64,000 bases of DNA from Streptococcus sp. LPB0220 (lineage in GTDB: Bacteria; Bacillota; Bacilli; Lactobacillales; Streptococcaceae): positions 852,001 through 916,000 of the forward strand of contig NZ_CP044230.1 in assembly GCF_008727815.1 (NCBI RefSeq), given 5' to 3'. The translations under genes and the position numbers were made by a program. The notes under the pieces were generated by a model. The model worked only from the letters and a program-made list of their open reading frames with translations. It was not told the DNA's origin and made no database searches. Every line of letters begins with the position of its first letter. Positions within the stretch are counted from its first letter, which is position 1. Shown here in pieces: positions 8,616 to 18,486 of the stretch.

Positions 8616-9375
8616 GTTAGAGTTTGCTAAACAAATCGTTTTAGAGGCTGGAGACTACTTGCGTCTTCATCTCCATGATGACTTGATGATCTCAAAAAAG
8701 ACGGGGCCGACAGATTTAGTCACCCAGATGGACCAACAGGTTCAAAAGGATTTGGTTGAAAAAATCACACATCGCTACCCAGATGATCGGATTTTTGCGG
8801 AGGAAGATGGTCTTCGCTCCCCAATTTCAGAAGGATCCGTTTGGGTGATTGATCCTATTGATGGGACCAATAATTTTGTGACCCAAAAGGAAGATTTTGC
8901 GGTGATGGTGGCCTACTTTGAAGACGGAATTGGTCAGTTTGGCCTGATTTACGATGTGATGCGGGATCACCTTTTTTACGGGGGTGGAGAATTCCCTGTG
9001 TATCGCAATGAGGTTGAACTGACCCCCTTTGTGGACCAACCTCTGGAAAACTTTCTGATTGCTTCAAATGTCGGCATGCTTGAGAAAAATGACTGGGGCA
9101 TGGCCGATCTTGGCATGGATTCTCTTGGCATTCGGGTCTACGGAAGTGCCGGTATTAGTTTTTCAAAAATTCTCTCAGGTGGGATTCTAGCTTATTTTAG
9201 CTATATCTGGCCTTGGGATTATGCCGCAGCTGCGATCATGGGGGAACAGTTGGGCTATACCGTTTTAAATCTAAATGGAGATAAACCTAGTTACCAGTCA
9301 GTGGAACCCATTATGATGGTTCCAAAAGTGAAGTTAACAGAAATTCAAACCTATCTTAAGAAAGGGAGAAGTTAA
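8605..9375 (+). CDS. Inositol monophosphatase family protein
   Basis: Mg2+-dependent phosphatase-fold protein of ~256 residues. The metal-binding motifs are visible: EED (~residue 70), DPIDGTNNF (~90-98) and WPWDYAAAA (~205). Bacterial members act on inositol phosphate, PAP or fructose bisphosphate; the substrate here cannot be deduced. The most plausible start is TTG 8605, with AGGAAGG ~10 nt upstream, overlapping the end of UPF0223. An upstream in-frame ATG at 8560 would lengthen the protein by 15 residues unrelated to the family. It abuts rsmF directly. Confidence 0.85.
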   Translation: MKNKLEFAKQIVLEAGDYLRLHLHDDLMISKKTGPTDLVTQMDQQVQKDLVEKITHRYPDDRIFAEEDGLRSPISEGSVWVIDPIDGTNNFVTQKEDFAVMVAYFEDGIGQFGLIYDVMRDHLFYGGGEFPVYRNEVELTPFVDQPLENFLIASNVGMLEKNDWGMADLGMDSLGIRVYGSAGISFSKILSGGILAYFSYIWPWDYAAAAIMGEQLGYTVLNLNGDKPSYQSVEPIMMVPKVKLTEIQTYLKKGRS

Positions 9376-10680
9376 ATGAATTTTCCCAATGGTTTTAAAG
9401 AAAAATACCAGCATCTTCTAGGTGAGGATGCTGCTGCTTTTTTTGCGACCTTTGAACAAGAAGCAGTATCGGCCTTTCGGACTAATCCTTTGAAAGAAGC
9501 GCAAAAAGCATTTGATGATCCGATTCCTAATACCCCTTGGGGCCATTATGGAAAGGTCTCAGGAAAATCCATCGAGCACGCAACGGGCTTGGTCTATTCG
9601 CAAGAGCCAGCTGCACAGATAGTGGCCCAAGTCGCTCAGCCGAAGCCAGGGATGAAGGTCTTAGACTTGGCCGCAGCTCCTGGCGGAAAGACCACCCAAC
9701 TCTTGTCTTATTTGGACAATCAGGGACTCTTGGTCTCCAATGAGATCCACAAGGGCCGCTCGAAAATTCTTGTAGAGAATGTCGAACGCTTTGGTGCGCG
9801 AAATGTGCTAGTAACCAATGAGTCTGCCGATCGTCTGGCCAAAGTTTTCTCAGGCTTTTTTGATCTGATTGTACTAGACGCCCCGTGTTCAGGTGAGGGG
9901 ATGTTCCGCAAGCAACCAGATGCCATGGACTATTGGTCTGTCGATTACCCTCGAGAGTGTAGTCTTCTTCAAAGAGAGATTCTAGAGGATGCTCTCAAGA
10001 TGTTGCTTCCAGGTGGTTCCTTGGTGTATTCAACCTGTACCTGGGCTCCTGAGGAAAATGAAGAGATCGTATCCTGGCTTGTGGAAAACTATGATCTGGA
10101 GCTGGAAACTGTCGAGAAGATCAATGGTATGGCAGAAGGCATTGACCATCCAGAAACGGCGCGCATGTATCCTCATCTCTTTAAAGGGGAGGGACAATTT
10201 GTTGCTAAGTTCCGTTATCTAGGAGAGAATCGTCCTGCCAAAATCCCTTCCAAAAAGGACCAATTATCTGCGGAGCAAAAGAAATGGTGGCAGGAGTTTT
10301 CTAAGAAACACTTGAAGATCACTCTAGAAGGTGTCCTCGAAACCTTTGGGGACGAACTCTACTTGGTTCCGCTTGATTTACCAGATTTGCGCAAAGTAAA
10401 AATCGCCCGAAATGGCTTGCACCTAGGGACCTTCAAGAAAAATCGATTTGAACCTAGTTTTGCCTTGGGCCTTGCTCTGAAACCGAGTGAGGTAAAAGAG
10501 ACCGTTTCGATCACGCCTGAAGACTTTGTTCATTATGTGGCGGGAGAGACGGTTCAATTGAAGGAAACGCATCCAAATGGATGGTACCAGGTCCTTGTTG
10601 AAGGCAATGGTTTGGGCTTTGCCAAAGTGACCGGCCAGACCCTGAAAAATTTCTATCCAAAGGGGCTTCGTTTTAGGTAA
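9376..10680 (+). CDS. rsmF: 16S rRNA (cytosine-C5) methyltransferase, RsmF/NOL1-NOP2-Sun family
   Basis: 434-residue SAM-dependent RNA m5C methyltransferase. The SAM site is LDLAAAPGGKTTQL (~residues 95-108). The two catalytic cysteines are in DAPCSGEGMF (~172) and STCTWAPEENE (~217). The C-terminal ~130 residues form the extra RNA-binding region of the RsmF/YebU group. The start overlaps the upstream gene's stop region with no gap, and GGGAGAAG precedes ATG 9376. The target position in rRNA is inferred from the family. Confidence 0.88.
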   Translation: MNFPNGFKEKYQHLLGEDAAAFFATFEQEAVSAFRTNPLKEAQKAFDDPIPNTPWGHYGKVSGKSIEHATGLVYSQEPAAQIVAQVAQPKPGMKVLDLAAAPGGKTTQLLSYLDNQGLLVSNEIHKGRSKILVENVERFGARNVLVTNESADRLAKVFSGFFDLIVLDAPCSGEGMFRKQPDAMDYWSVDYPRECSLLQREILEDALKMLLPGGSLVYSTCTWAPEENEEIVSWLVENYDLELETVEKINGMAEGIDHPETARMYPHLFKGEGQFVAKFRYLGENRPAKIPSKKDQLSAEQKKWWQEFSKKHLKITLEGVLETFGDELYLVPLDLPDLRKVKIARNGLHLGTFKKNRFEPSFALGLALKPSEVKETVSITPEDFVHYVAGETVQLKETHPNGWYQVLVEGNGLGFAKVTGQTLKNFYPKGLRFR

Positions 10681-10705
10681 AATGCTGGGCAAAGAACCCG
10701 TTCTA

Positions 10706-10746
10706 TGATATAGTGGAAGTACAGGTTTTTTTGAAAAAAACTTGTC
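10706..10746 (+). promoter_or_regulatory. pst operon promoter and leader hairpin
   Basis: Extended -10 TGATATAGT at 10706-10714. Just downstream, 10722-10746 is an inverted repeat (ACAGGTTTTTT, a short loop, AAAAAACTTGT) with no T run after it, so it is not an ordinary terminator. The repeated AGTGAAAT motif at ~10756-10771 may be a regulator site. A phosphate-responsive regulator (PnpR) is expected from other streptococci but not shown here. Confidence 0.5.
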
Positions 10747-10787
10747 AAAATCATAAGTGAAATAGTGAAATATCAAGGAGACATGAT

Positions 10788-11654
10788 TTGAAAAAGTCTA
10801 AAAAGCTGATCCTAGGACTAGCGACGATCGCATTAGCAGGAAGTTTATCTGCTTGTGCTTCTTGGATCGATCGCGGAGAATCCATCACTGCTGTAGGATC
10901 GACTGCCTTACAACCCTTGGTTGAAGGAGTAGTCGATCGCTACATTGAAGAACATCCTGGTAAGATTGTGAATGTACAAGGAGGAGGTTCTGGTACAGGA
11001 CTTTCACAAGTTCAATCTGGCGCTGTAGATATCGGAAATAGTGACCTTTTTGCAGAGGAAAAATCTGGAATTGATGCCTCTAGTCTGGTCGACCATCAGG
11101 TAGCCGTAGCAGGGACAGCCATCATTGCCAATAAAAATATCTCAATCGACAATTTGACAACAGAGCAATTGCGAAAGATCTTTACGGGTGAATATACCAA
11201 CTGGAAGCAATTGGGAGGTCCAGATCTTGAAATCACGATTGTGAACCGAGCGGTTGGTTCTGGTAGCCGTGCTGTCTTTGATGCCATTATTATGGATGGC
11301 AAACAACCCAAGCAGGCTCAAGAGCAAGACTCTAATGGAATGGTGAAAAACATCGTTTCTCAGACGCCAGGAGCCATCTCTTATCTAGCCTTTACCTACT
11401 TGGATAGCAGTGTTAAAACCATGAAGCTTAATGGCTATCAACCAACTAAAGCCAATGTCGTCAACAATAACTGGCCAATCTGGTCTTATGAACACATGTA
11501 TACCAAAGGAAAACCCAATGAGTTGTCTAAAAAATTCATTGACTACATGATGACCGATGAGATCCAGCAAAAAGTTGTTGGCAAGATGGGTTATATCCCG
11601 ATCAATGACATGAAAGTTACCCGTGATTTAAAAGGGAATGTGACAAAAAAATAA
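10788..11654 (+). CDS. pstS: Phosphate ABC transporter substrate-binding lipoprotein PstS (TTG start)
   Basis: Extracellular phosphate-binding lipoprotein of the Pst importer. The signal peptide ends in the lipobox LSAC with lipidated C23. Phosphate-binding segments include GSTALQPL (~38) and [12 protein letters not shown] (~66-77), plus GSGSR further on. The start is TTG 10788, spaced 7 nt from AAGGAG. The ATG at 10783 is followed immediately by a stop. 288 residues. First gene of pstSCAB1B2-phoU. Confidence 0.95.
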   Translation: MKKSKKLILGLATIALAGSLSACASWIDRGESITAVGSTALQPLVEGVVDRYIEEHPGKIVNVQGGGSGTGLSQVQSGAVDIGNSDLFAEEKSGIDASSLVDHQVAVAGTAIIANKNISIDNLTTEQLRKIFTGEYTNWKQLGGPDLEITIVNRAVGSGSRAVFDAIIMDGKQPKQAQEQDSNGMVKNIVSQTPGAISYLAFTYLDSSVKTMKLNGYQPTKANVVNNNWPIWSYEHMYTKGKPNELSKKFIDYMMTDEIQQKVVGKMGYIPINDMKVTRDLKGNVTKK

Positions 11655-11670
11655 AAGAATTAGGTAAAAA

Positions 11671-12582
11671 ATGAACGAAGTAGCAAAAAAAATGCTGACG
11701 AAATCAAAAAACTCCCGCCTAGAAAAATTTGGGAAAACCATTACTTTTTTATGTATGAGTTTGATTGTCGTGGTCGTTGCCATGATTTTGATTTTCGTGG
11801 CCCAAAAAGGTTTATCGACTTTCTTTGTCAATAAAGTCAATATCTTTAGTTTTCTATTTGGGAGTACTTGGAATCCTGCTGCAAAGGAATTCGGAGCCCT
11901 ACCAATGATTCTAGGTTCCTTTATTGTAACCTTGCTTTCTGCCCTCTTGGCAACGCCGTTTGCCATTGGTGCAGCAGTTTTCATGACAGAAGTCTCACCC
12001 AAAGGAGCTCGTTTCTTGCAACCAGCAATTGAGCTCTTAGTGGGGATTCCATCAGTTGTTTACGGATTCATTGGCCTTCAAGTGGTCGTACCATTTACGC
12101 GTAGTCTCTTTGGTGGGACTGGTTTTGGGATTCTCTCAGGGGTCTTTGTCCTCTTTGTTATGATCCTGCCAACTGTCACCTTTATGACGACCGATAGCCT
12201 CCGAGCTGTGCCCCGTCATTACCGGGAAGCTAGTATGGCCATGGGAGCGACCCGTTGGCAAACTATTTGGCATGTCACGCTCAAGGCAGCCCGCTCTGGA
12301 ATCTTTACAGCGGTTGTATTTGGTATGGCGCGTGCCTTCGGGGAAGCCTTGGCTATCCAGATGGTAGTCGGAAACTCGGCAGTAGTACCCACCTCGCTCA
12401 CAACACCAGCTTCCACTCTCACCTCTATTTTGACTATGGGAATTGGAAATACCGTCATGGGTACGGTCAATAACAATGTCCTTTGGTCACTCGCCTTGGT
12501 ATTGCTCCTCATGAGTCTTGCCTTTAACAGTGTGATTAAACTGATTACGAAAGAAAGAGGTAAGAAGAACTATGCACGCTAA
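11671..12582 (+). CDS. pstC: Phosphate ABC transporter permease PstC
   Basis: 303-residue inner-membrane permease with about six transmembrane segments. The EAA loop (YREASMAMGATRWQTIWHV, ~residues 185-205) contacts the ATPase. It lies 16 bp after pstS and overlaps the start of pstA by 11 bp. With PstA it forms the phosphate channel. Confidence 0.95.
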   Translation: MNEVAKKMLTKSKNSRLEKFGKTITFLCMSLIVVVVAMILIFVAQKGLSTFFVNKVNIFSFLFGSTWNPAAKEFGALPMILGSFIVTLLSALLATPFAIGAAVFMTEVSPKGARFLQPAIELLVGIPSVVYGFIGLQVVVPFTRSLFGGTGFGILSGVFVLFVMILPTVTFMTTDSLRAVPRHYREASMAMGATRWQTIWHVTLKAARSGIFTAVVFGMARAFGEALAIQMVVGNSAVVPTSLTTPASTLTSILTMGIGNTVMGTVNNNVLWSLALVLLLMSLAFNSVIKLITKERGKKNYAR

Positions 12583-13456
12583 ACGAATGGATAAAATTGC
12601 CACAGGACTGCTGTATGCTATTTCAGGGATCATCGTTGCGATTCTTGCCTCATTGATCCTTTATATCTTGGTCCGTGGCTTGCCCCATGTATCTTGGCAC
12701 TTCTTGACTGGGAAATCTTCTTCTTATCAAGCAGGAGGAGGGATCGGAATTCAATTGTATAATTCCTTCTTCCTCTTGGTTATTACCTTGGTGATTTCCT
12801 TCCCACTTTCTCTTGGAGCTGGGATTTACCTCTCTGAGTATGCTAAAAAAGGTCGCTTGACCAATTTGGTTCGTACCTGTATTGAAATCTTGTCTTCTTT
12901 GCCATCTGTCGTTGTAGGTCTCTTTGGTTACTTGGTTTTCGTTGTCCAGTTCAAATACGGATTTTCGATCATTTCAGGGGCCTTGGCCTTGACCGTCTTT
13001 AACCTGCCACAGATGACTCGCAATATCGAAGATAGCTTGCAACACGTCCACCATACGCAGCGCGAAGCAGGTCTAGCTCTGGGCTTGTCTCGCTGGGAAA
13101 CTGTGATCCATGTCGTGGTACCAGAAGCTCTTCCAAGTATTATCACCGGGGTCGTCTTGGCCTCTGGACGGATCTTTGGGGAAGCCGCTGCCTTGATCTA
13201 TACTGCAGGTCAATCGGCTCCAGCCCTTGATTGGTCAAACTGGAATATCTTTAGTGTGACCAGTCCGATTTCGATCTTCCGTCAGGCTGAAACCTTGGCC
13301 GTCCATATCTGGAAGGTCAACAGTGAAGGAACTATTCCAGACTCGATCGAAGTCTCAGCCGGTTCTGCCGCAGTTCTTTTGATCTTTATCTTGATCTTTA
13401 ACTTTGGAGCGCGCAAACTTGGAAGTTACCTCCATAAAAAACTAACATCTGCTTAA
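12572..13456 (+). CDS. pstA: Phosphate ABC transporter permease PstA
   Basis: 294-residue permease with six transmembrane segments. The EAA loop ([18 protein letters not shown]) lies at ~170. The start overlaps the pstC 3' end. A second in-frame ATG at 12587 is a possible alternative. Partner of PstC; pstB1 follows 10 bp later. Confidence 0.95.
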   Translation: MHAKRMDKIATGLLYAISGIIVAILASLILYILVRGLPHVSWHFLTGKSSSYQAGGGIGIQLYNSFFLLVITLVISFPLSLGAGIYLSEYAKKGRLTNLVRTCIEILSSLPSVVVGLFGYLVFVVQFKYGFSIISGALALTVFNLPQMTRNIEDSLQHVHHTQREAGLALGLSRWETVIHVVVPEALPSIITGVVLASGRIFGEAAALIYTAGQSAPALDWSNWNIFSVTSPISIFRQAETLAVHIWKVNSEGTIPDSIEVSAGSAAVLLIFILIFNFGARKLGSYLHKKLTSA

Positions 13457-13466
13457 AGGAGAAGAA

Positions 13467-14270
13467 ATGTCAAAATACAATTGGGATGAGAGACACATCA
13501 TTACTTTTCCTGAAGAAAAGGTGGTCCTATCGACCAAAGATTTGCATGTCTATTATGGAACGAACGAGTCTATTAAAGGCGTCGACATGCAGTTTGAAAA
13601 GAATAAGATTACAGCCTTGATCGGTCCTTCAGGATCTGGGAAATCCACCTACCTTCGTAGTTTGAACCGGATGAATGATACCATCGATATTGCGCGTGTT
13701 ACGGGTGAAATTTGGTATGAAGGAATCGATGTCAATCGTCCAGATATCAATGTTTATGAAATGCGCAAGCACATTGGGATGGTTTTCCAACGGCCCAATC
13801 CTTTTGCCAAATCGATTTATAAAAACATCACCTTCCCGCATGAACGCGCTGGAGTCAAAGACAAGAAGATCTTAGACGAATTGGTCGAAACTTCTTTGAA
13901 ACAGGCAGCCCTATGGGATCAGGTCAAGGATGACCTTCATAAATCAGCCTTGACACTTTCAGGTGGCCAACAGCAACGACTTTGTATCGCACGTGCCATC
14001 TCTGTGAAGCCAGATATCTTACTCATGGATGAGCCTGCTTCAGCGCTTGATCCGATCGCGACAGCGCAATTAGAAGAAACCATGCTTGAGTTGAAGAAGG
14101 ATTATACGATTGTCATCGTGACCCACAGCATGCAACAAGCAGCCCGTGTTAGCGATTATACCGGTTTCTTCTACTTAGGAAACCTCATTGAGTACGATAA
14201 GACTTCGAATATTTTCCAAAATGCGAAATTGCAATCGACCAACGATTATGTATCTGGTCACTTTGGATAA
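13467..14270 (+). CDS. pstB1: Phosphate ABC transporter ATP-binding protein PstB (first copy)
   Basis: 267-residue ATPase. Walker A is GPSGSGKST (~52-60), the Q-loop is in MVFQRPNPF, the signature is LSGGQQQRL (~168-176), Walker B is ILLMDEPAS, and the H-loop is VTHSMQQ. All catalytic motifs are intact. Because the second ATPase gene downstream is interrupted, this copy may be the only functional PstB. AAAGGAG precedes ATG 13467. Confidence 0.95.
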   Translation: MSKYNWDERHIITFPEEKVVLSTKDLHVYYGTNESIKGVDMQFEKNKITALIGPSGSGKSTYLRSLNRMNDTIDIARVTGEIWYEGIDVNRPDINVYEMRKHIGMVFQRPNPFAKSIYKNITFPHERAGVKDKKILDELVETSLKQAALWDQVKDDLHKSALTLSGGQQQRLCIARAISVKPDILLMDEPASALDPIATAQLEETMLELKKDYTIVIVTHSMQQAARVSDYTGFFYLGNLIEYDKTSNIFQNAKLQSTNDYVSGHFG

Positions 14271-14299
14271 AGTAAAATGACAACAAAAAGGAAAATAGA

Positions 14300-15058
14300 A
14301 TGACAGAACCAATTTTGCAAGTCAAGGACTTGTCGGTTTATTACAATAAAAAGAAGGCTCTAAATAGCGTCTCCTTGGACTTTGCTCCAAAGGAGATTAC
14401 GGCCTTGATTGGTCCTTCAGGATCAGGGAAATCTACCCTTTTAAAAGCCATTAACCGCATGGGTGACCTCAACCATGAGGTCACCACCACAGGAACCATC
14501 CTCTACAATGGACATAATATCTATGGACCACGGACCGATACGGTCGAATTGCGTAAGGAAATCGGAATGGTCTTCCAACAACCCAATCCTTTCCCAATGT
14601 CCATTTATGATAATGTGACCTATGGATTGATGATTAATGGTGTCAAGGACAAGGCTGTCTTGGATGAAGCAGTTGAAACCTCTTTGAAACGCGCTTCCAT
14701 CTGGGATGAAGTCAAGGATCGCCTGCATGATTCGGCTATTGGACTTTCCGGTGGTCAGTAGCAGCGGGTCTGTGTGGCGCGGGTTCTTGCGACCAGTCCA
14801 AAGATTATTCTTTTGGATGAGCCAACTTCAGCGCTAGACCCGATTTCAGCTGGGAAGATTGAAGAAACCTTGTATGGACTAAAAGACCGCTACACCATGC
14901 TCTTGGTGACACGCTCCATGCAACAAGCAAGTCGGATTTCCGATAAAACTGCCTTTTTCTTGGATGGCGATTTGATTGAGTACAATGACACCAATGAAAT
15001 GTTCTTGAACCCAGCTAAGAAAGAAACAGAAGACTATGTCTCTGGTAAATTTGGATAG
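14300..15058 (+). pseudogene. pstB2: pstB2, phosphate ABC ATPase interrupted by an in-frame amber codon
   Basis: Second PstB ATPase, 252 codons if read through. Walker [10 protein letters not shown] and the Q-loop VFQQPNPF are intact. Codon 154, the second Gln of the LSGGQQQR signature, is TAG (14759-14761) instead of CAG. The same frame then continues without further damage through Walker B (IILLDEPTS) to the natural stop at 15058. The H-loop position reads VTRSMQQ, with Arg in place of His; I recall Arg in some other streptococcal copies, so this may be a lineage trait and not damage. A single C-to-T change (real mutation or sequencing error) explains the break. An internal ATG at 14774 could restart a C-terminal fragment lacking Walker A. 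Confidence 0.9.
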
Positions 15059-15070
15059 GAAGAAAATAAA

Positions 15071-15724
15071 ATGTTACGAGTTCAATTTGAAGAAGATTTA
15101 GAGAAGTTGCATAACCAGTTTTATGCAATGGGAAATGAAGTGTTGAGTCAGATCAACCGTACGGTCCGCGCTTTCGTGACCCATGACCGTGAATTGGCCC
15201 GCCAAGTTATCGAAGATGATGCGGAGATCAACGACTACGAAGTGAAGTTAGAGCGCAAATCCTTTGAGATTATTGCCCTTCAACAGCCCGTTTCACAAGA
15301 CCTTCGTGTCGTGATGACTGTCTTAAAAGCGGTCTCTGACTTAGAGCGGATGGGTGACCACGCAGTATCAATTGCCAAGGCAACCATTCGCATGAAAGGG
15401 GAAGTCCGTATTCAATCTGTTGAGGAAGAGATCAGCAAGATGGGCCGTGAAGTCAAAGATTTTGTCGAAGCGACACTAGATGTTTACCTCAAAGGCGATG
15501 TGGATTTGGCCTATGAAGTTGCGACACGAGACGAAGTCATCAACCATTACTTCGATAGCATCCAAGAATTAGCAACAGAAGAAATTCGGAAAAATCCTGA
15601 GTCCATCGTGACAGGACGGGATTATTTCCAAGTGATCAACTTCTTGGAACGTATCGGAGATTATGCAAAAAACATCTGTGAATGGGTGGTTTACTTCGAG
15701 ACAGGTAAAATTATCGAAATGTAA
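15071..15724 (+). CDS. phoU: Phosphate signalling protein PhoU
   Basis: 217-residue all-helical protein with two PhoU repeats. Each contains the metal-binding E/DxxxD-type helix; SDLERMGDHAVSIA (~93-106) and NFLERIGDYAKNICE near the C-terminus are the paired signatures. It links Pst activity to phosphate signalling. Last gene of the operon, 12 bp after pstB2. Confidence 0.95.
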   Translation: MLRVQFEEDLEKLHNQFYAMGNEVLSQINRTVRAFVTHDRELARQVIEDDAEINDYEVKLERKSFEIIALQQPVSQDLRVVMTVLKAVSDLERMGDHAVSIAKATIRMKGEVRIQSVEEEISKMGREVKDFVEATLDVYLKGDVDLAYEVATRDEVINHYFDSIQELATEEIRKNPESIVTGRDYFQVINFLERIGDYAKNICEWVVYFETGKIIEM

Positions 15725-15747
15725 GATCATGGAGTCTTTTCGATCAC

Positions 15748-15777
15748 AGACAGGCATTGTCATGCTTGTCTTTTCTT
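15748..15777 (+). terminator. Terminator of the pst-phoU operon
   Basis: AGACAGGCAT (15748-15757) pairs with ATGCTTGTCT (15762-15771), with one G-U pair and a T-rich tail. Confidence 0.8.
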
Positions 15778-15791
15778 TTATCTTAACTTTG

Positions 15792-15800
15792 TGATAAAAT
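15792..15800 (+). promoter_or_regulatory. Extended -10 promoter for pepN
   Basis: TGATAAAAT at 15792-15800, 54 bp upstream of the pepN ATG. No convincing -35 is visible. Confidence 0.5.
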
Positions 15801-15853
15801 AGTTTTGTTAGGGCTTTTCATTGGAAAGCATGAAACATTTAAAGGAGGAAATT

Positions 15854-18397
15854 ATGCAAGCAGTTGCACATTTTGTAGAAACATTTGTTCCAGAACATTA
15901 CGAAGTGTTTTTGGATTTAAGTCGTAAAACCAAGACCTTTAGCGGTCGTGTGGTGATCACAGGTCAAGCCAAGGCGGACAAGATCTCGCTTCACCAAAAG
16001 GATTTGACCATCGAAACAGTAGAAGTAGCAGGTCAAGCCCGTCCATTTACGGTTGATGATGACAATGAAGCAGTCTATGTTGAATTGGAAGGCACAGGTC
16101 AAGTGACAGTTACCCTGACCTATTCTGGTAAGATCACAGACAATATGACTGGGATTTACCCATCTTATTACAGCATTGATGGTGTGAAGAAGGAAGTCCT
16201 TTCTACTCAGTTTGAGAGCCATTTTGCGCGTGAAGCCTTTCCAAGTGTGGACGAGCCTGAAGCCAAAGCAACGTTCGATCTTTCTTTGAAATTTGACCAA
16301 GAAGAAGGGGAAATTGCCCTTTCAAATATGCCTGAAATCGATGTGGAAAACCGCAAAGAAACAGGAATTTGGAAATTTGCTACGACTCCTCGCATGTCTT
16401 CTTACCTCTTGGCCTTTGCGGCTGGAGATCTTCAAGGGATCACAGCCAAAACAAAAAATGGCACTCTTGTAGGTATCTATTCAACCAAGGCACATCCGTT
16501 GAAAAACTTAGAATTTTCTCTTGATGTCGCGGTACGTGTCATCGAATTTTATGAAGACTATTATGGCGTGAAGTATCCAATTCCTCAATCCCTTCACGTA
16601 GCGCTTCCTGACTTCTCAGCTGGAGCCATGGAAAACTGGGGCTTGGTGACTTACCGTGAAGTCTATCTCCTTGTAGATGAAAACTCAACTGCAGTTAGTC
16701 GTCAACAAGTCGCTCTTGTAGTTGCTCACGAATTGGCTCACCAATGGTTTGGTAACCTAGTAACCATGAAGTGGTGGGATGACCTCTGGTTGAACGAAAG
16801 TTTTGCCAACATGATGGAATATGTATCTGTCAATGCCATCGAACCAAGCTGGAATATCTTTGAAGACTTCCAAACAACAGGTGTTCCATTGGCCTTGAAA
16901 CGCGATGCAACCGATGGGGTTCAATCTGTCCATGTGGAAGTTAAACACCCTGATGAAATTAATACTCTTTTTGACCCAGCCATCGTCTACGCTAAAGGTA
17001 GCCGCCTCATGCATATGCTTCGTCGCTGGTTAGGGGATGACGCATTCCGTAAAGGTCTCAAGGCTTACTTTGAAAAACACCAATACGGCAATACCATCGG
17101 TCGTGACCTTTGGAATGCCCTAGGTGATGCATCTGGCCGTGATGTAGCAGCCTTCATGGATTCTTGGTTGGAACAACCTGGTTATCCTGTCCTTACAGCA
17201 GTGGTAGAAAATGATACCTTGAAGATCAGCCAAAAACAATTCTTCATCGGAGAACATGAAGACCAAGGCCGTCGATGGGTTGTGCCATTGAACAGCAACT
17301 GGTCTGGTATTCCAGATACACTTGAAACAGAAACGCTTGAAATCCCAGGTTATGCTGCCCTTGCTGCTGCAAATAGTGAACCGCTTCGTTTCAATACGGA
17401 AAATACAGCTCACTACATTACCGATTACCAAGGAGAGCTCTTGGATGCGATTGTAGACAATATGGCTTCCTTGGATAACTTGAGCAAGCAACAAATCCTT
17501 CAAGAACGCCGTCTCTTGGCAGAAAGTGGTGTCATCTCTTATGCAAGTCTCTTGCCAGTCATCGAGAAATTGACCCAGGAAACGTCTTATTTGGTTGTAT
17601 CTGCAGTTTCATCAATCCTTCAAGGACTCAGCCTCTTTGTGGATGAAGGGACGGAAGTAGAAGCAGCCTATAAGAAGTTGCTCGTAACCTTCAACCAATT
17701 CAACTTTGAACGCCTTGGTTTTGAACCAAAAGCTGGAGAAGCGGATGAAGATGAAATGGTTCGTCAATTGGTTATTTCAAATATGATCAAGGGAGACGAT
17801 GCCAAAGCAAGCGCCAAAGCAAGTGAAATCTATGCAGCCCATGCAGAGGATATCAGCAAGCTTCCAGCCGCTATTCGTTTACAAATCTTGATTAACCAAA
17901 TCAAACACCATGAAAGCAAAGAGTTGACTGATTTGTACTTGAACACTTATGCTCAAGCGACAGATGGTAACTTCAAGCGTCAATTGTCGACAGCTCTGGC
18001 TTATACAACCGATGCAGACACAGTTGAAAAGATTTTGACAGAGTGGAAGAACAAGGATGTTGTGAAACCACAAGACTTAGCAATGAGTTGGTATTTGACC
18101 TTCTTACATCATGAGTTCACTCAAGAATCTGCCTGGACTTGGGCGCGTGAAAATTGGGAATGGGTTAAAGCAGCTCTTGGCGGAGACATGAGCTTTGACA
18201 AGTTTGTCATCTACCCAGCCAATACCTTCAAAACAGCAGAGCGCTTAGCAGAATTCAAAGCCTTCTTTGAACCACAATTGTCTGATATGGCTATCAGCCG
18301 AAACATCAGCATGGGAATCAAGGAAATCGCAGCGCGTGTGGATTTGATTCAACGGGAAAAAGCAGCAGTAGAAGCCGCTATCCTTGCTACGAACTAA
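15854..18397 (+). CDS. pepN: Aminopeptidase N (M1 family zinc metallopeptidase)
   Basis: 847-residue cytoplasmic broad-specificity aminopeptidase. The GAMENWG exopeptidase motif (~residues 256-262) precedes the zinc site H292-E-L-A-H296 with the third ligand E315. The start is ATG 15854, with a near-perfect AAAGGAGG. An upstream in-frame ATG lacks a site and is rejected. Single-gene unit with its own promoter and terminator. Supplies amino acids from peptides; length matches lactic streptococcal PepN. Confidence 0.97.
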   Translation: MQAVAHFVETFVPEHYEVFLDLSRKTKTFSGRVVITGQAKADKISLHQKDLTIETVEVAGQARPFTVDDDNEAVYVELEGTGQVTVTLTYSGKITDNMTGIYPSYYSIDGVKKEVLSTQFESHFAREAFPSVDEPEAKATFDLSLKFDQEEGEIALSNMPEIDVENRKETGIWKFATTPRMSSYLLAFAAGDLQGITAKTKNGTLVGIYSTKAHPLKNLEFSLDVAVRVIEFYEDYYGVKYPIPQSLHVALPDFSAGAMENWGLVTYREVYLLVDENSTAVSRQQVALVVAHELAHQWFGNLVTMKWWDDLWLNESFANMMEYVSVNAIEPSWNIFEDFQTTGVPLALKRDATDGVQSVHVEVKHPDEINTLFDPAIVYAKGSRLMHMLRRWLGDDAFRKGLKAYFEKHQYGNTIGRDLWNALGDASGRDVAAFMDSWLEQPGYPVLTAVVENDTLKISQKQFFIGEHEDQGRRWVVPLNSNWSGIPDTLETETLEIPGYAALAAANSEPLRFNTENTAHYITDYQGELLDAIVDNMASLDNLSKQQILQERRLLAESGVISYASLLPVIEKLTQETSYLVVSAVSSILQGLSLFVDEGTEVEAAYKKLLVTFNQFNFERLGFEPKAGEADEDEMVRQLVISNMIKGDDAKASAKASEIYAAHAEDISKLPAAIRLQILINQIKHHESKELTDLYLNTYAQATDGNFKRQLSTALAYTTDADTVEKILTEWKNKDVVKPQDLAMSWYLTFLHHEFTQESAWTWARENWEWVKAALGGDMSFDKFVIYPANTFKTAERLAEFKAFFEPQLSDMAISRNISMGIKEIAARVDLIQREKAAVEAAILATN

Positions 18398-18401
18398 ATT
18401 T

Positions 18402-18446
18402 AAAAAAATGCTACAGAATGAATTCTGTAGCATTTTTTTTTTTTTT
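18402..18446. terminator. Strong terminator after pepN
   Basis: ATGCTACAGAA (18408-18418), a TGAA tetraloop, TTCTGTAGCAT (18423-18433), then about 14 T. The A run on the other side allows some function for the convergent minus-strand kinase gene. Confidence 0.9.
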
Positions 18447-18486
18447 CAATGAATCATCAGTATTGGATATCAAAGGAGAAGGAGCA

